A DNA stretch of 64,000 nucleotides from an uncultured Prevotellaceae bacterium (GTDB lineage Bacteria > Bacteroidota > Bacteroidia > Bacteroidales > Bacteroidaceae): contig OMZE01000019.1 in NCBI GenBank assembly GCA_900315455.1, forward strand, positions 1 through 64,000, given 5' to 3'. The first letter of the stretch is position 1. Every line of letters begins with the position of its first letter. The notes beneath the pieces are model-generated. The model was not told the DNA's origin and ran no database searches. It saw only the letters and a list, made by a program, of their open reading frames with translations. Made by a program: the position numbers and the translations under genes. This document shows, piece after piece, positions 16,178-24,165 of this stretch.

Positions 16178-17005
16178 CTACTGCTTATTTTGGATGACGG
16201 TGGAAGGAGGACATTCGTACATCACTCTGGCATGGTTGGTACGAATCAATTGTTTTTCAAGGTGGCGGCCTGTGGTAGGGTCAATCATATCACGAAAGAC
16301 CTGCCCATTACGGTAAATCACCCCTTCTTCGTTTGAGAAATGCTCGTTCTCGACATAAATATGGAAAGTATGAGGCTGTCGTTCCACGGCACGTAACTCT
16401 CCACACAGATATTCACCATCTACTTTTAGACGGAGTTGATAGGTATTGGATGTCTCATTCTTGAATCGATAGTCAACATAGTTGTAGGAGATACTTGTAC
16501 CCGTGCCAAAAGGGATTTTCCTGCCAAAGTCGGGAAAGAGATCCACCCCGTCATGATGATGATGTTCAACGATGGTCAGTTCACTATGAAGCACCATCCA
16601 GTGAATCAAGTTCGACAACTGGCATAAACCGCCCCCAATACCCTTCGACGGCTGTCCTTGAGCAATAATCAGTCCTTCCTTATATCCTTTTTTTCTGCCG
16701 GTCCGTCCAACCAGTTTCCACACAGAGAACGTCTCGCCAGGATGAATCATCAGCCCGTTGATATGTGCCACTGCCAACTCCAAATTGGTGGCTTTGTTCT
16801 CCTGCAACTGCATATTTACATTGCCCAAGCGACGACGGATAAGAGAGTTGTGACGATATACGAGAATGGGCAAAGAATCCTCTGACCGTTCCTTGGCAAA
16901 ACGAGTAGCCTGGAACAGGTCTTTCACATGTCGTTTCAATATTTCTTTCTCCATCGAGATACGATAAGTGAGAGGAGACAACTCACAAAACAGTTTCCTT
17001 TTCAT
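16178..17005 (-). CDS. VanW family protein
   Basis: A 275-residue protein recognisable as VanW by NLELAVAHINGLMIHPGETFSVW, IGGGLCQLSNLIHW, and the acidic/His segment HHHHDGVDLFPD. VanW was named from vancomycin-resistance clusters, but its biochemical role is unknown; related domains occur in cell-wall-associated proteins. It has no signal peptide, so this stand-alone version is probably cytoplasmic. It lies 24 bases downstream of the AraC regulator on the same strand, so the two are probably co-transcribed. Its position directly after the SEDS/PBP operon, separated by ~200 bases with an apparent deletion scar, may or may not be functionally meaningful. Confidence 0.88.
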   Translation of the reverse strand: MKRKLFCELSPLTYRISMEKEILKRHVKDLFQATRFAKERSEDSLPILVYRHNSLIRRRLGNVNMQLQENKATNLELAVAHINGLMIHPGETFSVWKLVGRTGRKKGYKEGLIIAQGQPSKGIGGGLCQLSNLIHWMVLHSELTIVEHHHHDGVDLFPDFGRKIPFGTGTSISYNYVDYRFKNETSNTYQLRLKVDGEYLCGELRAVERQPHTFHIYVENEHFSNEEGVIYRNGQVFRDMIDPTTGRHLEKQLIRTNHARVMYECPPSTVIQNKQ

Positions 17006-17029
17006 TTTTGTTGGATTGTATGGTTCAAA

Positions 17030-17929
17030 TCATTCTTTCCCCTGACGATATTCTGCTGGGGTAAGGCCGGTAAGCCGACGGAAATACTTGGAGAAAAACG
17101 ACGGAGAGGGGAAATGCAGGTCTTCTGCTATCTGTGCCACCGATTTGTCAGAATGCTTGAGCACCACCTTTGCTTCAGTTACTAAGGCACGGTCTATCCA
17201 CTCCTTCGCCGAAGCACCGCTTACCTCGCGCACCACACTGCCCAGATAGCGTTGTGTGAGGCACATGCGGTTGGCATAATAGCCTATTTTATGTTCTTGC
17301 CGCACATGACTGTTCACCAACTGAATGAAGCGGTTGAAAATATCGGTGCCATGCGAGGGACTCAACCTACGCTCCACATCCAACCCATACAGATGGTTGT
17401 AATACTGCATGAGCGATGCCACGATGGCATCGAATGCCTCACGGCAGAAGGGTTGGGTGTGAACCATCAGCCAGAGGCTTTCTATGATTTGCTCAATCAA
17501 GGCACGCTGTTCGGTATCCACCTGCATCCGGAAGTCACGCACACTGCCATTGAAGAGCGCAGGGACACGGCCGACAGAGAAAGGCAAGTCGCGGAACAAC
17601 ACCACAGCTTTGATTTGCAAGTCGGGTGAAACACTGATGGGCTCGACAATGCTCCCCGGTCCGATAAACGCCATCATCCCCGCCTTGATATGCCGCTCAA
17701 TGAGGTTGATACGTCCATGTACCTCTCCTTTCACCACTAATCCCATACGATAATCATTGATGAGGAGCGGTGCCTTCCGACTGAAGAAAAAACCAAACAG
17801 TCCTACCCCTTGGCCATGAAGCACCGCAAAGTCGCTGTTGAAGTAAAAACCCAGAGCCTCGTCGGCATTATGCTCCACGGCATCACGTATCAAAGAAAGG
17901 TCAAATCGTTCGGGTCGTTTCTTTTTCAT
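17030..17929 (-). CDS. AraC family transcriptional regulator
   Basis: A 299-residue regulator starting at MKKKRPERFDLS; a longer ORF adds 32 residues upstream that overlap the promoter and look non-coding. The C-terminal ~100 residues hold the two helix-turn-helix units of the AraC family (QRYLGSVVREVSGASAKEWI, and IAEDLHFPSPSFFSKYFRRL ending GLTPAEYRQGK). The N-terminal ~180 residues form a beta-rich cupin-like sensor. It is divergent from the ABC-2 efflux operon and is its likely regulator. A near-perfect palindrome lies just upstream of its own start, suggesting autoregulation. It is followed by the VanW gene in the same transcript. Confidence 0.92.
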   Translation of the reverse strand: MKKKRPERFDLSLIRDAVEHNADEALGFYFNSDFAVLHGQGVGLFGFFFSRKAPLLINDYRMGLVVKGEVHGRINLIERHIKAGMMAFIGPGSIVEPISVSPDLQIKAVVLFRDLPFSVGRVPALFNGSVRDFRMQVDTEQRALIEQIIESLWLMVHTQPFCREAFDAIVASLMQYYNHLYGLDVERRLSPSHGTDIFNRFIQLVNSHVRQEHKIGYYANRMCLTQRYLGSVVREVSGASAKEWIDRALVTEAKVVLKHSDKSVAQIAEDLHFPSPSFFSKYFRRLTGLTPAEYRQGKE

Positions 17930-17940
17930 TTTGTAGACTA

Positions 17941-17962
17941 TTTGCAGTAATATTACCGCAAA
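17941..17962. promoter_or_regulatory. 22-bp palindromic operator candidate at the AraC promoter
   Basis: TTTGCAGTAAT followed directly by ATTACCGCAAA is an inverted repeat with a single mismatch. It overlaps the minus-strand -7 box (17959-17966). The half-site TTTGCnGTAAT recurs at 18058-18068 in the divergent efflux promoter (TTTGCCGTAAT). One shared half-site at both promoters is what a single local regulator would need. Confidence 0.55.
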
Positions 17963-17966
17963 TATA
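17959..17966 (-). promoter_or_regulatory. -7 box of the araC-vanW promoter
   Basis: On the minus strand this reads TATATTTG, an exact TAnnTTTG box, 29 bases before the ATG of the AraC gene. No -33 element at the usual spacing is visible, as expected if the promoter needs an activator. Confidence 0.5.
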
Positions 17967-18064
17967 CTCATTTTTTGGCTTTTTTGTATAATTCTATCCA
18001 AGAAATCGTACAAAAAGAACATCATTCACTCCTTTTGGGTATGTCGTCTGCAAGATTTTTGCCG

Positions 18065-18072
18065 TAATTTTG
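18065..18072 (+). promoter_or_regulatory. -7 box of the efflux operon promoter
   Basis: TAATTTTG matches TAnnTTTG, 26 bases before the ATG of the TolC-like gene. There is no TTTG 19-20 bases upstream; the nearest is 27 bases away. The candidate AraC half-site TTTGCCGTAAT overlaps its upstream edge. Confidence 0.5.
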
Positions 18073-18098
18073 CCCCCGAGAAACCAACCCATCCCAAT

Positions 18099-19370
18099 AT
18101 GAGAAAAATACTGATTGCTATGGCCCTGCTCCCTCTGAGTCTCTTCGCTCAGACCTTAGACGAATGCGTGCGAGCCGCCGAGCGCAACTATCCCCTCATC
18201 AGACAGTACGACCTCATCGGAAAGACCACCCAACTGACAGTAGACAACATCCAGAAAGGATGGCTGCCACAAGTCACGGCATCGGCACAGGCTACCCTCC
18301 AGAGCGACGTTGCGGCTTGGCCTTCGGAGATGCAAACCATGCTCAATCAGATGGGCATACATCTCAAGGGACTGAAAAAAGACCAGTACCGAGTGGGTAT
18401 CGACATCCAGCAGACCCTCTTCGACGGCGGCACCATCAGCCACCAGAAAGAAATTGCCCGTCGGCAAGGTGAGGTGGAAGCCGCGCAAAACGAGGTGTCG
18501 CTCTATGCCGTGCGCCAAAGGGTGAATGAGATGTTTTTCGGCCTGTTGCTCATCAATGACCAGAAACAACTCAACCATAACCTGCAAGCCGTGCTCAGTG
18601 CCAACGAAGAGAAACTCGCCTCGATGTTCAGAAACGGCACCGCTGCCGAGAGCGACTACCTTGCCATGAAAGCCGAACGGCTCACCGCCGAACAAAACGC
18701 CATCAGCCTTGAATCACAATATGCCACGATGGCACAGTTGCTCAGCCTCTTCTGCGGAATCGAGGTGACATCGCCTGTCAGGCCATCGATGGCAGAGGCA
18801 CAGCGACAAGGCAGCGGAGACACCCGTCCAGAACTCAAGGCCATCGATGCCCAGTTGCGGTTGGCTGATGCCCGAGAGAGAGCCATCGATGCTGCCCTCA
18901 TGCCACGGCTGAGCGTCTTCGCCTCAGGATTCTACGGTTATCCCGGTTACAATATGTTCGACGACATGATGCACCACCGCTGGACACTCAACGGCATGAT
19001 AGGCCTGCGCATGCAATGGAATATCGGTGCCCTCTACACCCGGAAGAACGACCGCCAGAAAATCGCCTTCCTGCGCGACAGTTACCAGGTGCAGCGTGAC
19101 GTCTTCCTCTTCAACAACAACCTGCAAGGCCAACAACAAGCCCAGGAGATGGCACGGTACCAACAGTTGATGGACGGCGACGACGAGATTATCAACCTGC
19201 GTGCCAAGGTGCGCACGGCGGCAGAGTCGAAACTCACGCACGGCATCATCGCTACCAGTGACCTCATCAAGGAAATCAACAACGAGAACAACGCCCGAGT
19301 GCAGAAATCCATCCACGAGATAGAAATGCTCAAACAGGCCTTCGACCTGAAAATCACAATGAACCAATAG
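18099..19370 (+). CDS. TolC family outer-membrane efflux protein
   Basis: A 423-residue protein with a signal peptide (MRKILIAMALLPLSLFAQ) and the standard TolC opening QTLDECVRAAERNYPLI. Two long alpha-helical hairpin repeats alternate with short beta strands, and the second half repeats the pattern (DARERAIDAALMPRLSVFASGFYGYPGYN). It forms the outer-membrane channel of a tripartite pump whose adaptor, ATPase and permeases are encoded immediately downstream. First gene of a five-gene operon with gaps of 12, 14, 3 and 2 bases. The cargo is unknown. Control is probably by the divergent AraC protein. Confidence 0.9.
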   Translation: MRKILIAMALLPLSLFAQTLDECVRAAERNYPLIRQYDLIGKTTQLTVDNIQKGWLPQVTASAQATLQSDVAAWPSEMQTMLNQMGIHLKGLKKDQYRVGIDIQQTLFDGGTISHQKEIARRQGEVEAAQNEVSLYAVRQRVNEMFFGLLLINDQKQLNHNLQAVLSANEEKLASMFRNGTAAESDYLAMKAERLTAEQNAISLESQYATMAQLLSLFCGIEVTSPVRPSMAEAQRQGSGDTRPELKAIDAQLRLADARERAIDAALMPRLSVFASGFYGYPGYNMFDDMMHHRWTLNGMIGLRMQWNIGALYTRKNDRQKIAFLRDSYQVQRDVFLFNNNLQGQQQAQEMARYQQLMDGDDEIINLRAKVRTAAESKLTHGIIATSDLIKEINNENNARVQKSIHEIEMLKQAFDLKITMNQ

Positions 19371-19382
19371 AAGCCCAACAAT

Positions 19383-20357
19383 ATGAAGAAGACCATACTG
19401 ATCGCAAGTCTGGCACTCATCATCGCCGCTTGCAGCAAGAAAGAGAAAGCCTACGACGCTACCGGCACCTTCGAGGCCACCGAGGTCACCCTCTCGGCTG
19501 AGGCTACCGGACAACTCACCCTCCTCTCCGCCGACGAGGGGCAGGAGGTGGCACACGGTTCGGTGATAGGGTATGTGGACAAGAAGCAACTTGAACTGAA
19601 GAGACAGCAACTTGAAGCCTCGCTCCGCCAACTCGATGCCAGCCGCGAGCAGTTGTCGGCCACCCGCTCATCCAACGACAGCCGCCAACTCGACATGGAG
19701 AAACAACTCGCCACCATCCGCCAGCAGATAGCCAATGCCCAGCGCGAGAAACAACGGTTCAGCGAACTGTATAAAGACGGTGCGGTGGCCCGCAAGCAGG
19801 TCGACGACATCGCCTACCAAATCAGCGTGCTCGAAAAACAACTTGCCGCCACCGAAGACCAGATACGCAGCAACAACGCCGCCTTCGACGACCAGAACCG
19901 CGGTATCAGCGCACAGATAGAAGGCGTGGCCCAACAAGCCGATGGCATAACGGCACAAATAGCACAAATCGATGACCAGATAGCCAATGCCGATATCGTG
20001 TCGCCCATCAAGGGCACCATCATCGAGAAGTACGTCGAGAACGGTGAGTTCGTGACCACCGGCAAGCCATTGCTCAAAATCGCCGACACCCAAAATATGT
20101 TCATCCGCGCCTATGTCACCTCGGCACAGTTGCAGGGCATCAAGGTGGGCCAGAAGGTAAAAGTCTTCACTGACTACGGTGACGAACAGAAACATTCGTA
20201 TGAAGGCACTGTGACGTGGATCAGCAACCGGTCGGAATTCACGCCCAAAACCATCCTCACCGACGATGAGCGCGCCGACCTCGTATATGCCGTGAAGATA
20301 GCCATCAAGAACGACGGTTTTGTGAAGATAGGCATGTATGGTGAAGTGAAGTTCTGA
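19383..20357 (+). CDS. HlyD/YbhG-type periplasmic adaptor lipoprotein
   Basis: A 324-residue membrane-fusion protein. A lipobox (LIIAAC, Cys19) follows the signal sequence, so it is lipid-anchored. The order is as expected: first half-lipoyl strand set (GTFEATEVTLSAEATGQLTLLSADEGQEV), a long coiled-coil hairpin (about residues 65-190, rich in Q, R, L and E), second half-lipoyl (ADIVSPIKGTIIEKYVENGEFV), then a beta-barrel domain. It couples the inner-membrane ABC-2 permeases to the TolC channel. Its layout matches E. coli YbhG of the YbhGFSR exporter. Confidence 0.9.
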   Translation: MKKTILIASLALIIAACSKKEKAYDATGTFEATEVTLSAEATGQLTLLSADEGQEVAHGSVIGYVDKKQLELKRQQLEASLRQLDASREQLSATRSSNDSRQLDMEKQLATIRQQIANAQREKQRFSELYKDGAVARKQVDDIAYQISVLEKQLAATEDQIRSNNAAFDDQNRGISAQIEGVAQQADGITAQIAQIDDQIANADIVSPIKGTIIEKYVENGEFVTTGKPLLKIADTQNMFIRAYVTSAQLQGIKVGQKVKVFTDYGDEQKHSYEGTVTWISNRSEFTPKTILTDDERADLVYAVKIAIKNDGFVKIGMYGEVKF

Positions 20358-20371
20358 AATACCGCAATACG

Positions 20372-21832
20372 ATGAATGCCATAGAGGTCAGCCACATATC
20401 AAAATCCTACGGTAAGGTGAAAGCACTCGACGACGTGTCGTTCAGCGTCGACAAGGGCGAGGTGTTCGGACTCATCGGTCCCGATGGAGCCGGGAAGACC
20501 ACGATGTTCCGTATCCTGTGCACCTTGCTGAAGCCCCAGGCAGGCACCGCCCAGGTCGATGGTTTCGACGTGGTGAGGCAGATGACCGATATCCGCCGGA
20601 GAGTGGGATACATGCCCGGCAGATTCTCACTCTACCAAGACCTCACCGTGAGAGAGAACCTCGAATTCTTCGCCACCCTCTTCGGCACCACCATTGATGA
20701 AGGCTACGACAGCATCCGTGCCATCTACTCGCAGATAGAGCGGTTCGACGACCGCAAGGCTGGGGCCTTGTCGGGCGGCATGAAACAGAAACTGGCTCTC
20801 TCGTGCGCCCTGGTGCATCAGCCGTCGGTGCTCTTCCTCGACGAGCCCACCACTGGCGTCGACCCTGTGAGCCGCAAGGAGTTCTGGGAGATGCTGGGCT
20901 CGCTGAAAGAACGAGGCATCACCATCGTAGCCTCCACACCTTATCTCGATGAGGTGCGCCAATGCGAACGGGTGGCCTTCCTCAACGAGGGACGGTTGCA
21001 GGGCATCGACAAGCCCGATGTCATCCTCGACCGCTTCGCCGACATCTTCAACCCTCCTGCCATCGAACACGGTCAGACTTCCCACTACGATGCAGAAAAC
21101 GTCATCGAGGTAGAACACCTCGTCAAGGCCTTCGGGTCGTTCCATGCCGTCGACGACATCTCGTTCACCGTGCGGCGGGGTGAGATTTTCGGTTTCCTCG
21201 GTGCCAATGGTGCGGGAAAGACTACTGCCATGCACATGCTCACCGGACTCAACCAGCCCACTAGCGGCACGGGACGCGTGGCAGGTTATGACATCCGCAC
21301 CGAGCACGAGCAAATCAAGAAGCACATCGGCTATATGTCGCAGAAATTCTCGCTCTATGAAGACCTTACCGTGGCGGAGAACATCCGGCTCTTCGCTGGT
21401 ATCTACGGCATGAACGACAAGGACATCAAGCGCAAGACCCATGAACTCCTCAGCCGTCTGCAGTTCACCGACCACAAAGACGCCCTTGTTGCCTCCCTAC
21501 CCCTCGGATGGAAACAGAAACTCGCCTTCTCCGTGGCCATCCTCCACGAGCCTGCCATCGTCTTCCTCGATGAACCCACCGGGGGAGTCGACCCCGCCAC
21601 ACGGCGACAGTTCTGGCAACTCATCTACGATGCCGCAGCACGGGGCATCACCGTGTTTGTGACGACACACTACATGGACGAGGCAGAATACTGCGACCGC
21701 ATCTCCATCATGGTAGACGGCAAAATCAGCGCTATGGGGTCGCCCAGCGAACTGAAACAGCGATTCCATCTGCCTGATATCGACCATGTTTTCACTTACC
21801 TGGCAAGACAAGCCACCCGAAGCAGCGACTAA
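20372..21832 (+). CDS. ABC-2 exporter ATPase with two fused nucleotide-binding domains (YbhF-like)
   Basis: A 486-residue cytoplasmic protein containing two ABC ATPase domains. Domain 1: Walker A GPDGAGKT, signature LSGGMKQKL, Walker B LFLDEPTTGVDP. Domain 2 (from ~residue 245): Walker A GANGAGKT, a divergent signature LPLGWKQKL in place of LSGG, and Walker B VFLDEPTGGVDP. The degenerate second signature implies one canonical and one weakened ATP site; a similar motif is, to my knowledge, common in YbhF-type exporters. It powers the two permeases encoded next and belongs to the tripartite drug/xenobiotic exporter operon. Confidence 0.92.
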   Translation: MNAIEVSHISKSYGKVKALDDVSFSVDKGEVFGLIGPDGAGKTTMFRILCTLLKPQAGTAQVDGFDVVRQMTDIRRRVGYMPGRFSLYQDLTVRENLEFFATLFGTTIDEGYDSIRAIYSQIERFDDRKAGALSGGMKQKLALSCALVHQPSVLFLDEPTTGVDPVSRKEFWEMLGSLKERGITIVASTPYLDEVRQCERVAFLNEGRLQGIDKPDVILDRFADIFNPPAIEHGQTSHYDAENVIEVEHLVKAFGSFHAVDDISFTVRRGEIFGFLGANGAGKTTAMHMLTGLNQPTSGTGRVAGYDIRTEHEQIKKHIGYMSQKFSLYEDLTVAENIRLFAGIYGMNDKDIKRKTHELLSRLQFTDHKDALVASLPLGWKQKLAFSVAILHEPAIVFLDEPTGGVDPATRRQFWQLIYDAAARGITVFVTTHYMDEAEYCDRISIMVDGKISAMGSPSELKQRFHLPDIDHVFTYLARQATRSSD

Positions 21833-21835
21833 GAC

Positions 21836-22933
21836 ATGAAACAGTTTCTCTCTTTCGTCATCAAGGAAACCCGCCACATCCTGCGCGACAAGCGCACGAT
21901 GCTCATCCTCTTCGGCATGCCCGTGGCGATGATGCTCATCTTCGGATTTGCCATTACCACCGACGTGAAAAACGTGCGCACCGTCATCGTCACCTCCTCG
22001 ATGGACCACCTGACCCAACAAGCCGTCGACCGGTTGGCGGCATCCGAATATTTCACCATCACGGCAACCATCGCCACGCCCAAGGAAGCCGAACTGCTCA
22101 TCCGAAATCAGAAAGCCGATATGGCCATCGTCTTCGCGCAAGACTTTGGTGCGAAGATGGGAGAAAGCATACACCCCATGAGTGTCTCAAAAAGGAAACC
22201 TCTCGTGCAGTTCATCATCGACGGCACCGACCCCAACATGGCGCAACAATGGACAACCTATGCCACCGGGGTGCTCACCAACACGTCGGGCAGCCTGGTG
22301 AACCTGAAGATGCTCTACAACCCCCAGATGAGATCGGCCTACAACTTCGTGCCTGCCATTATGGGTATGCTCCTCATGCTTGTATGCGCCATGATGACCT
22401 CTATCTCCATCGTGCGTGAGAAGGAGCGTGGCACAATGGAAGTGCTGCTCGTTTCGCCGGTCAAGCCCTTAATGGTGGTTGTCGCGAAGGTCGTCCCCTA
22501 CATGTTACTCGCCTTCATCATCCTCACCACCATCCTGCTGATGGGACACTTCGTGCTCGGCGTACCCCTCCATGGCTCCATCGTCTGGATTTACCTCGTG
22601 AGCACCATCTACATCCTGCTCGCCCTCTCACTCGGACTGCTCATCTCCAACATTGCCAACAGCCAACTCATGGCATTGCTCCTCTCTGCCATGGTGCTCC
22701 TCGTGCCCATTATCATGCTCTCGGGCATGATGTTCCCCGTGGAGTCGATGCCGAAGATATTGCAGTGGCTGTCGCTCGTCGTACCGCCACGCTACTACAT
22801 TGCCGCTATGCGCAAACTCATGATAATGGGCGTGGGCATCGGAGAGGTGGCCCACGAAGTAACAGTTCTCACGGGATTCACCATCGTACTTCTCGCCATC
22901 TCACTGGCAAAGTTCAACAAACGCCTTGAATAG
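21836..22933 (+). CDS. ABC-2 type permease, first of pair (YbhS-like)
   Basis: A 365-residue inner-membrane protein. The start lies 3 bases after the ATPase gene. An N-terminal TM (LILFGMPVAMMLIFGFAI) is followed by a ~130-residue extracytoplasmic domain, then five TMs in the C-terminal half with the ABC-2 signature region (REKERGTMEVLLVSPVKP) at the cytoplasmic coupling helix. It forms a heterodimeric pore with the next gene product. Substrate unknown. Confidence 0.9.
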   Translation: MKQFLSFVIKETRHILRDKRTMLILFGMPVAMMLIFGFAITTDVKNVRTVIVTSSMDHLTQQAVDRLAASEYFTITATIATPKEAELLIRNQKADMAIVFAQDFGAKMGESIHPMSVSKRKPLVQFIIDGTDPNMAQQWTTYATGVLTNTSGSLVNLKMLYNPQMRSAYNFVPAIMGMLLMLVCAMMTSISIVREKERGTMEVLLVSPVKPLMVVVAKVVPYMLLAFIILTTILLMGHFVLGVPLHGSIVWIYLVSTIYILLALSLGLLISNIANSQLMALLLSAMVLLVPIIMLSGMMFPVESMPKILQWLSLVVPPRYYIAAMRKLMIMGVGIGEVAHEVTVLTGFTIVLLAISLAKFNKRLE

Positions 22934-22935
22934 CC

Positions 22936-24021
22936 ATGACATTGAAATACCTCATACAGAAAGAGTTCTTGCAGATACGCCGCAACGCATTTCTGCCCCG
23001 ACTCATAATCGTGTTCCCCATCGTGATGATGTGTGTGATGCCGTGGGTGATGAGCATGGAGGTGAAGAACATTGTGGTCAGCGTGGTAGACAACGACCAC
23101 AGCACCCGTTCGCAGCAACTGGTGCACAGCATCGAGGCTTCCAAATACTTCATCTTCAACGGGCAAAAGCCCACCTATCAGGCAGCATTGAAAGAGATAG
23201 AAAAGAGCGAGACCGATATCGTACTGGTCATCCCACCACACTACAGCCGTGACCTGACATTGGGCCGGCAGCCACAGGTGCTCATTGCCGCCAATGCCGT
23301 GAATGGCACCAAGGGAGGCATTGGCAGCGCCTACCTCTCGCAGATTGTGACCACCAGCGCCCTGCCCAGCACAGAAGCCATCATATCGGAAATCTCCACT
23401 TTGATTCTCTACAACAAGCACCTCAACTACAAAGTTTTTATGATTCCAGCCCTCTTTGCCATGGTGATGATGCTGATGTGCGGTTTCCTGCCCACACTCA
23501 ACATCGTGGGAGAGAAAGAGGCGGGAACCATCGAACAAATCAACGTCACACCAGTGTCGAAGAGGACGTTCATTCTGGCAAAACTCATCCCCTACTGGCT
23601 CATCGCCCTCTTCATCATCACCATTTGCCTCCTCCTCTCATGGCTCATCTACGGCATCACGTGCCAAGGACCAATATGGCTTGTCTTCGCCCTGGCGATG
23701 TCGGTGGCACTCTTCTGGAGCAGTTTCGGCCTTATCATCTCCAACTACTCCGACACCATGCAGCAAGCCATCTTCGTGATATGGTTCTTCGTGGTCACCA
23801 TGCTGTTGCTCAGCGGACTTTTCACCCCCACACGGTCGATGCCATCATGGGCATACGCCACGACCTACATCAACCCCATGCACTATTTCGTGGAAGCCAT
23901 CCGAACGGTGTTCGTCCGTGGCGGTGGACTGCAGAGCGTCGGCCACCAACTGCTGGCACTCCTCGCCATCGGCTCGGTGATGGCATTTTGGGCAGTGAAG
24001 AGTTATAAGAAGAACCGTTGA
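22936..24021 (+). CDS. ABC-2 type permease, second of pair (YbhR-like)
   Basis: A 361-residue paralogue of the preceding permease with the same topology: N-terminal TM (PRLIIVFPIVMMCVMPWVM), extracytoplasmic domain, and five C-terminal TMs with the coupling segment GEKEAGTIEQINVTPVSK. The start is 2 bases after the previous stop. It completes the TolC-HlyD-ATPase-permease-permease exporter. A weak hairpin (CGCC at 24032-24035 with GGCG at 24042-24045, followed by a short T-rich run) may end the operon. Confidence 0.9.
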   Translation: MTLKYLIQKEFLQIRRNAFLPRLIIVFPIVMMCVMPWVMSMEVKNIVVSVVDNDHSTRSQQLVHSIEASKYFIFNGQKPTYQAALKEIEKSETDIVLVIPPHYSRDLTLGRQPQVLIAANAVNGTKGGIGSAYLSQIVTTSALPSTEAIISEISTLILYNKHLNYKVFMIPALFAMVMMLMCGFLPTLNIVGEKEAGTIEQINVTPVSKRTFILAKLIPYWLIALFIITICLLLSWLIYGITCQGPIWLVFALAMSVALFWSSFGLIISNYSDTMQQAIFVIWFFVVTMLLLSGLFTPTRSMPSWAYATTYINPMHYFVEAIRTVFVRGGGLQSVGHQLLALLAIGSVMAFWAVKSYKKNR

Positions 24022-24094
24022 TTCCAGGCTTCGCCCAATTAGGCGTATTTTCATTTTGATGGTTAGATAAGAAGACTCAAAAAACAACCTTTGT

Positions 24095-24125
24095 TTTGCA
24101 TTGTCTTTGGTTTTTACTATATTTG
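24095..24125 (+). promoter_or_regulatory. Promoter of the GH2 gene
   Basis: TTTG (24095-24098), 19 bases, then TATATTTG (24118-24125): a complete match to the Bacteroidetes TTTG-N19-TAnnTTTG promoter, 40 bases before the ATG. Confidence 0.75.
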
Positions 24126-24165
24126 CATTTCATAAATGCCAACCATTTAACCATCTTGAAATAAT

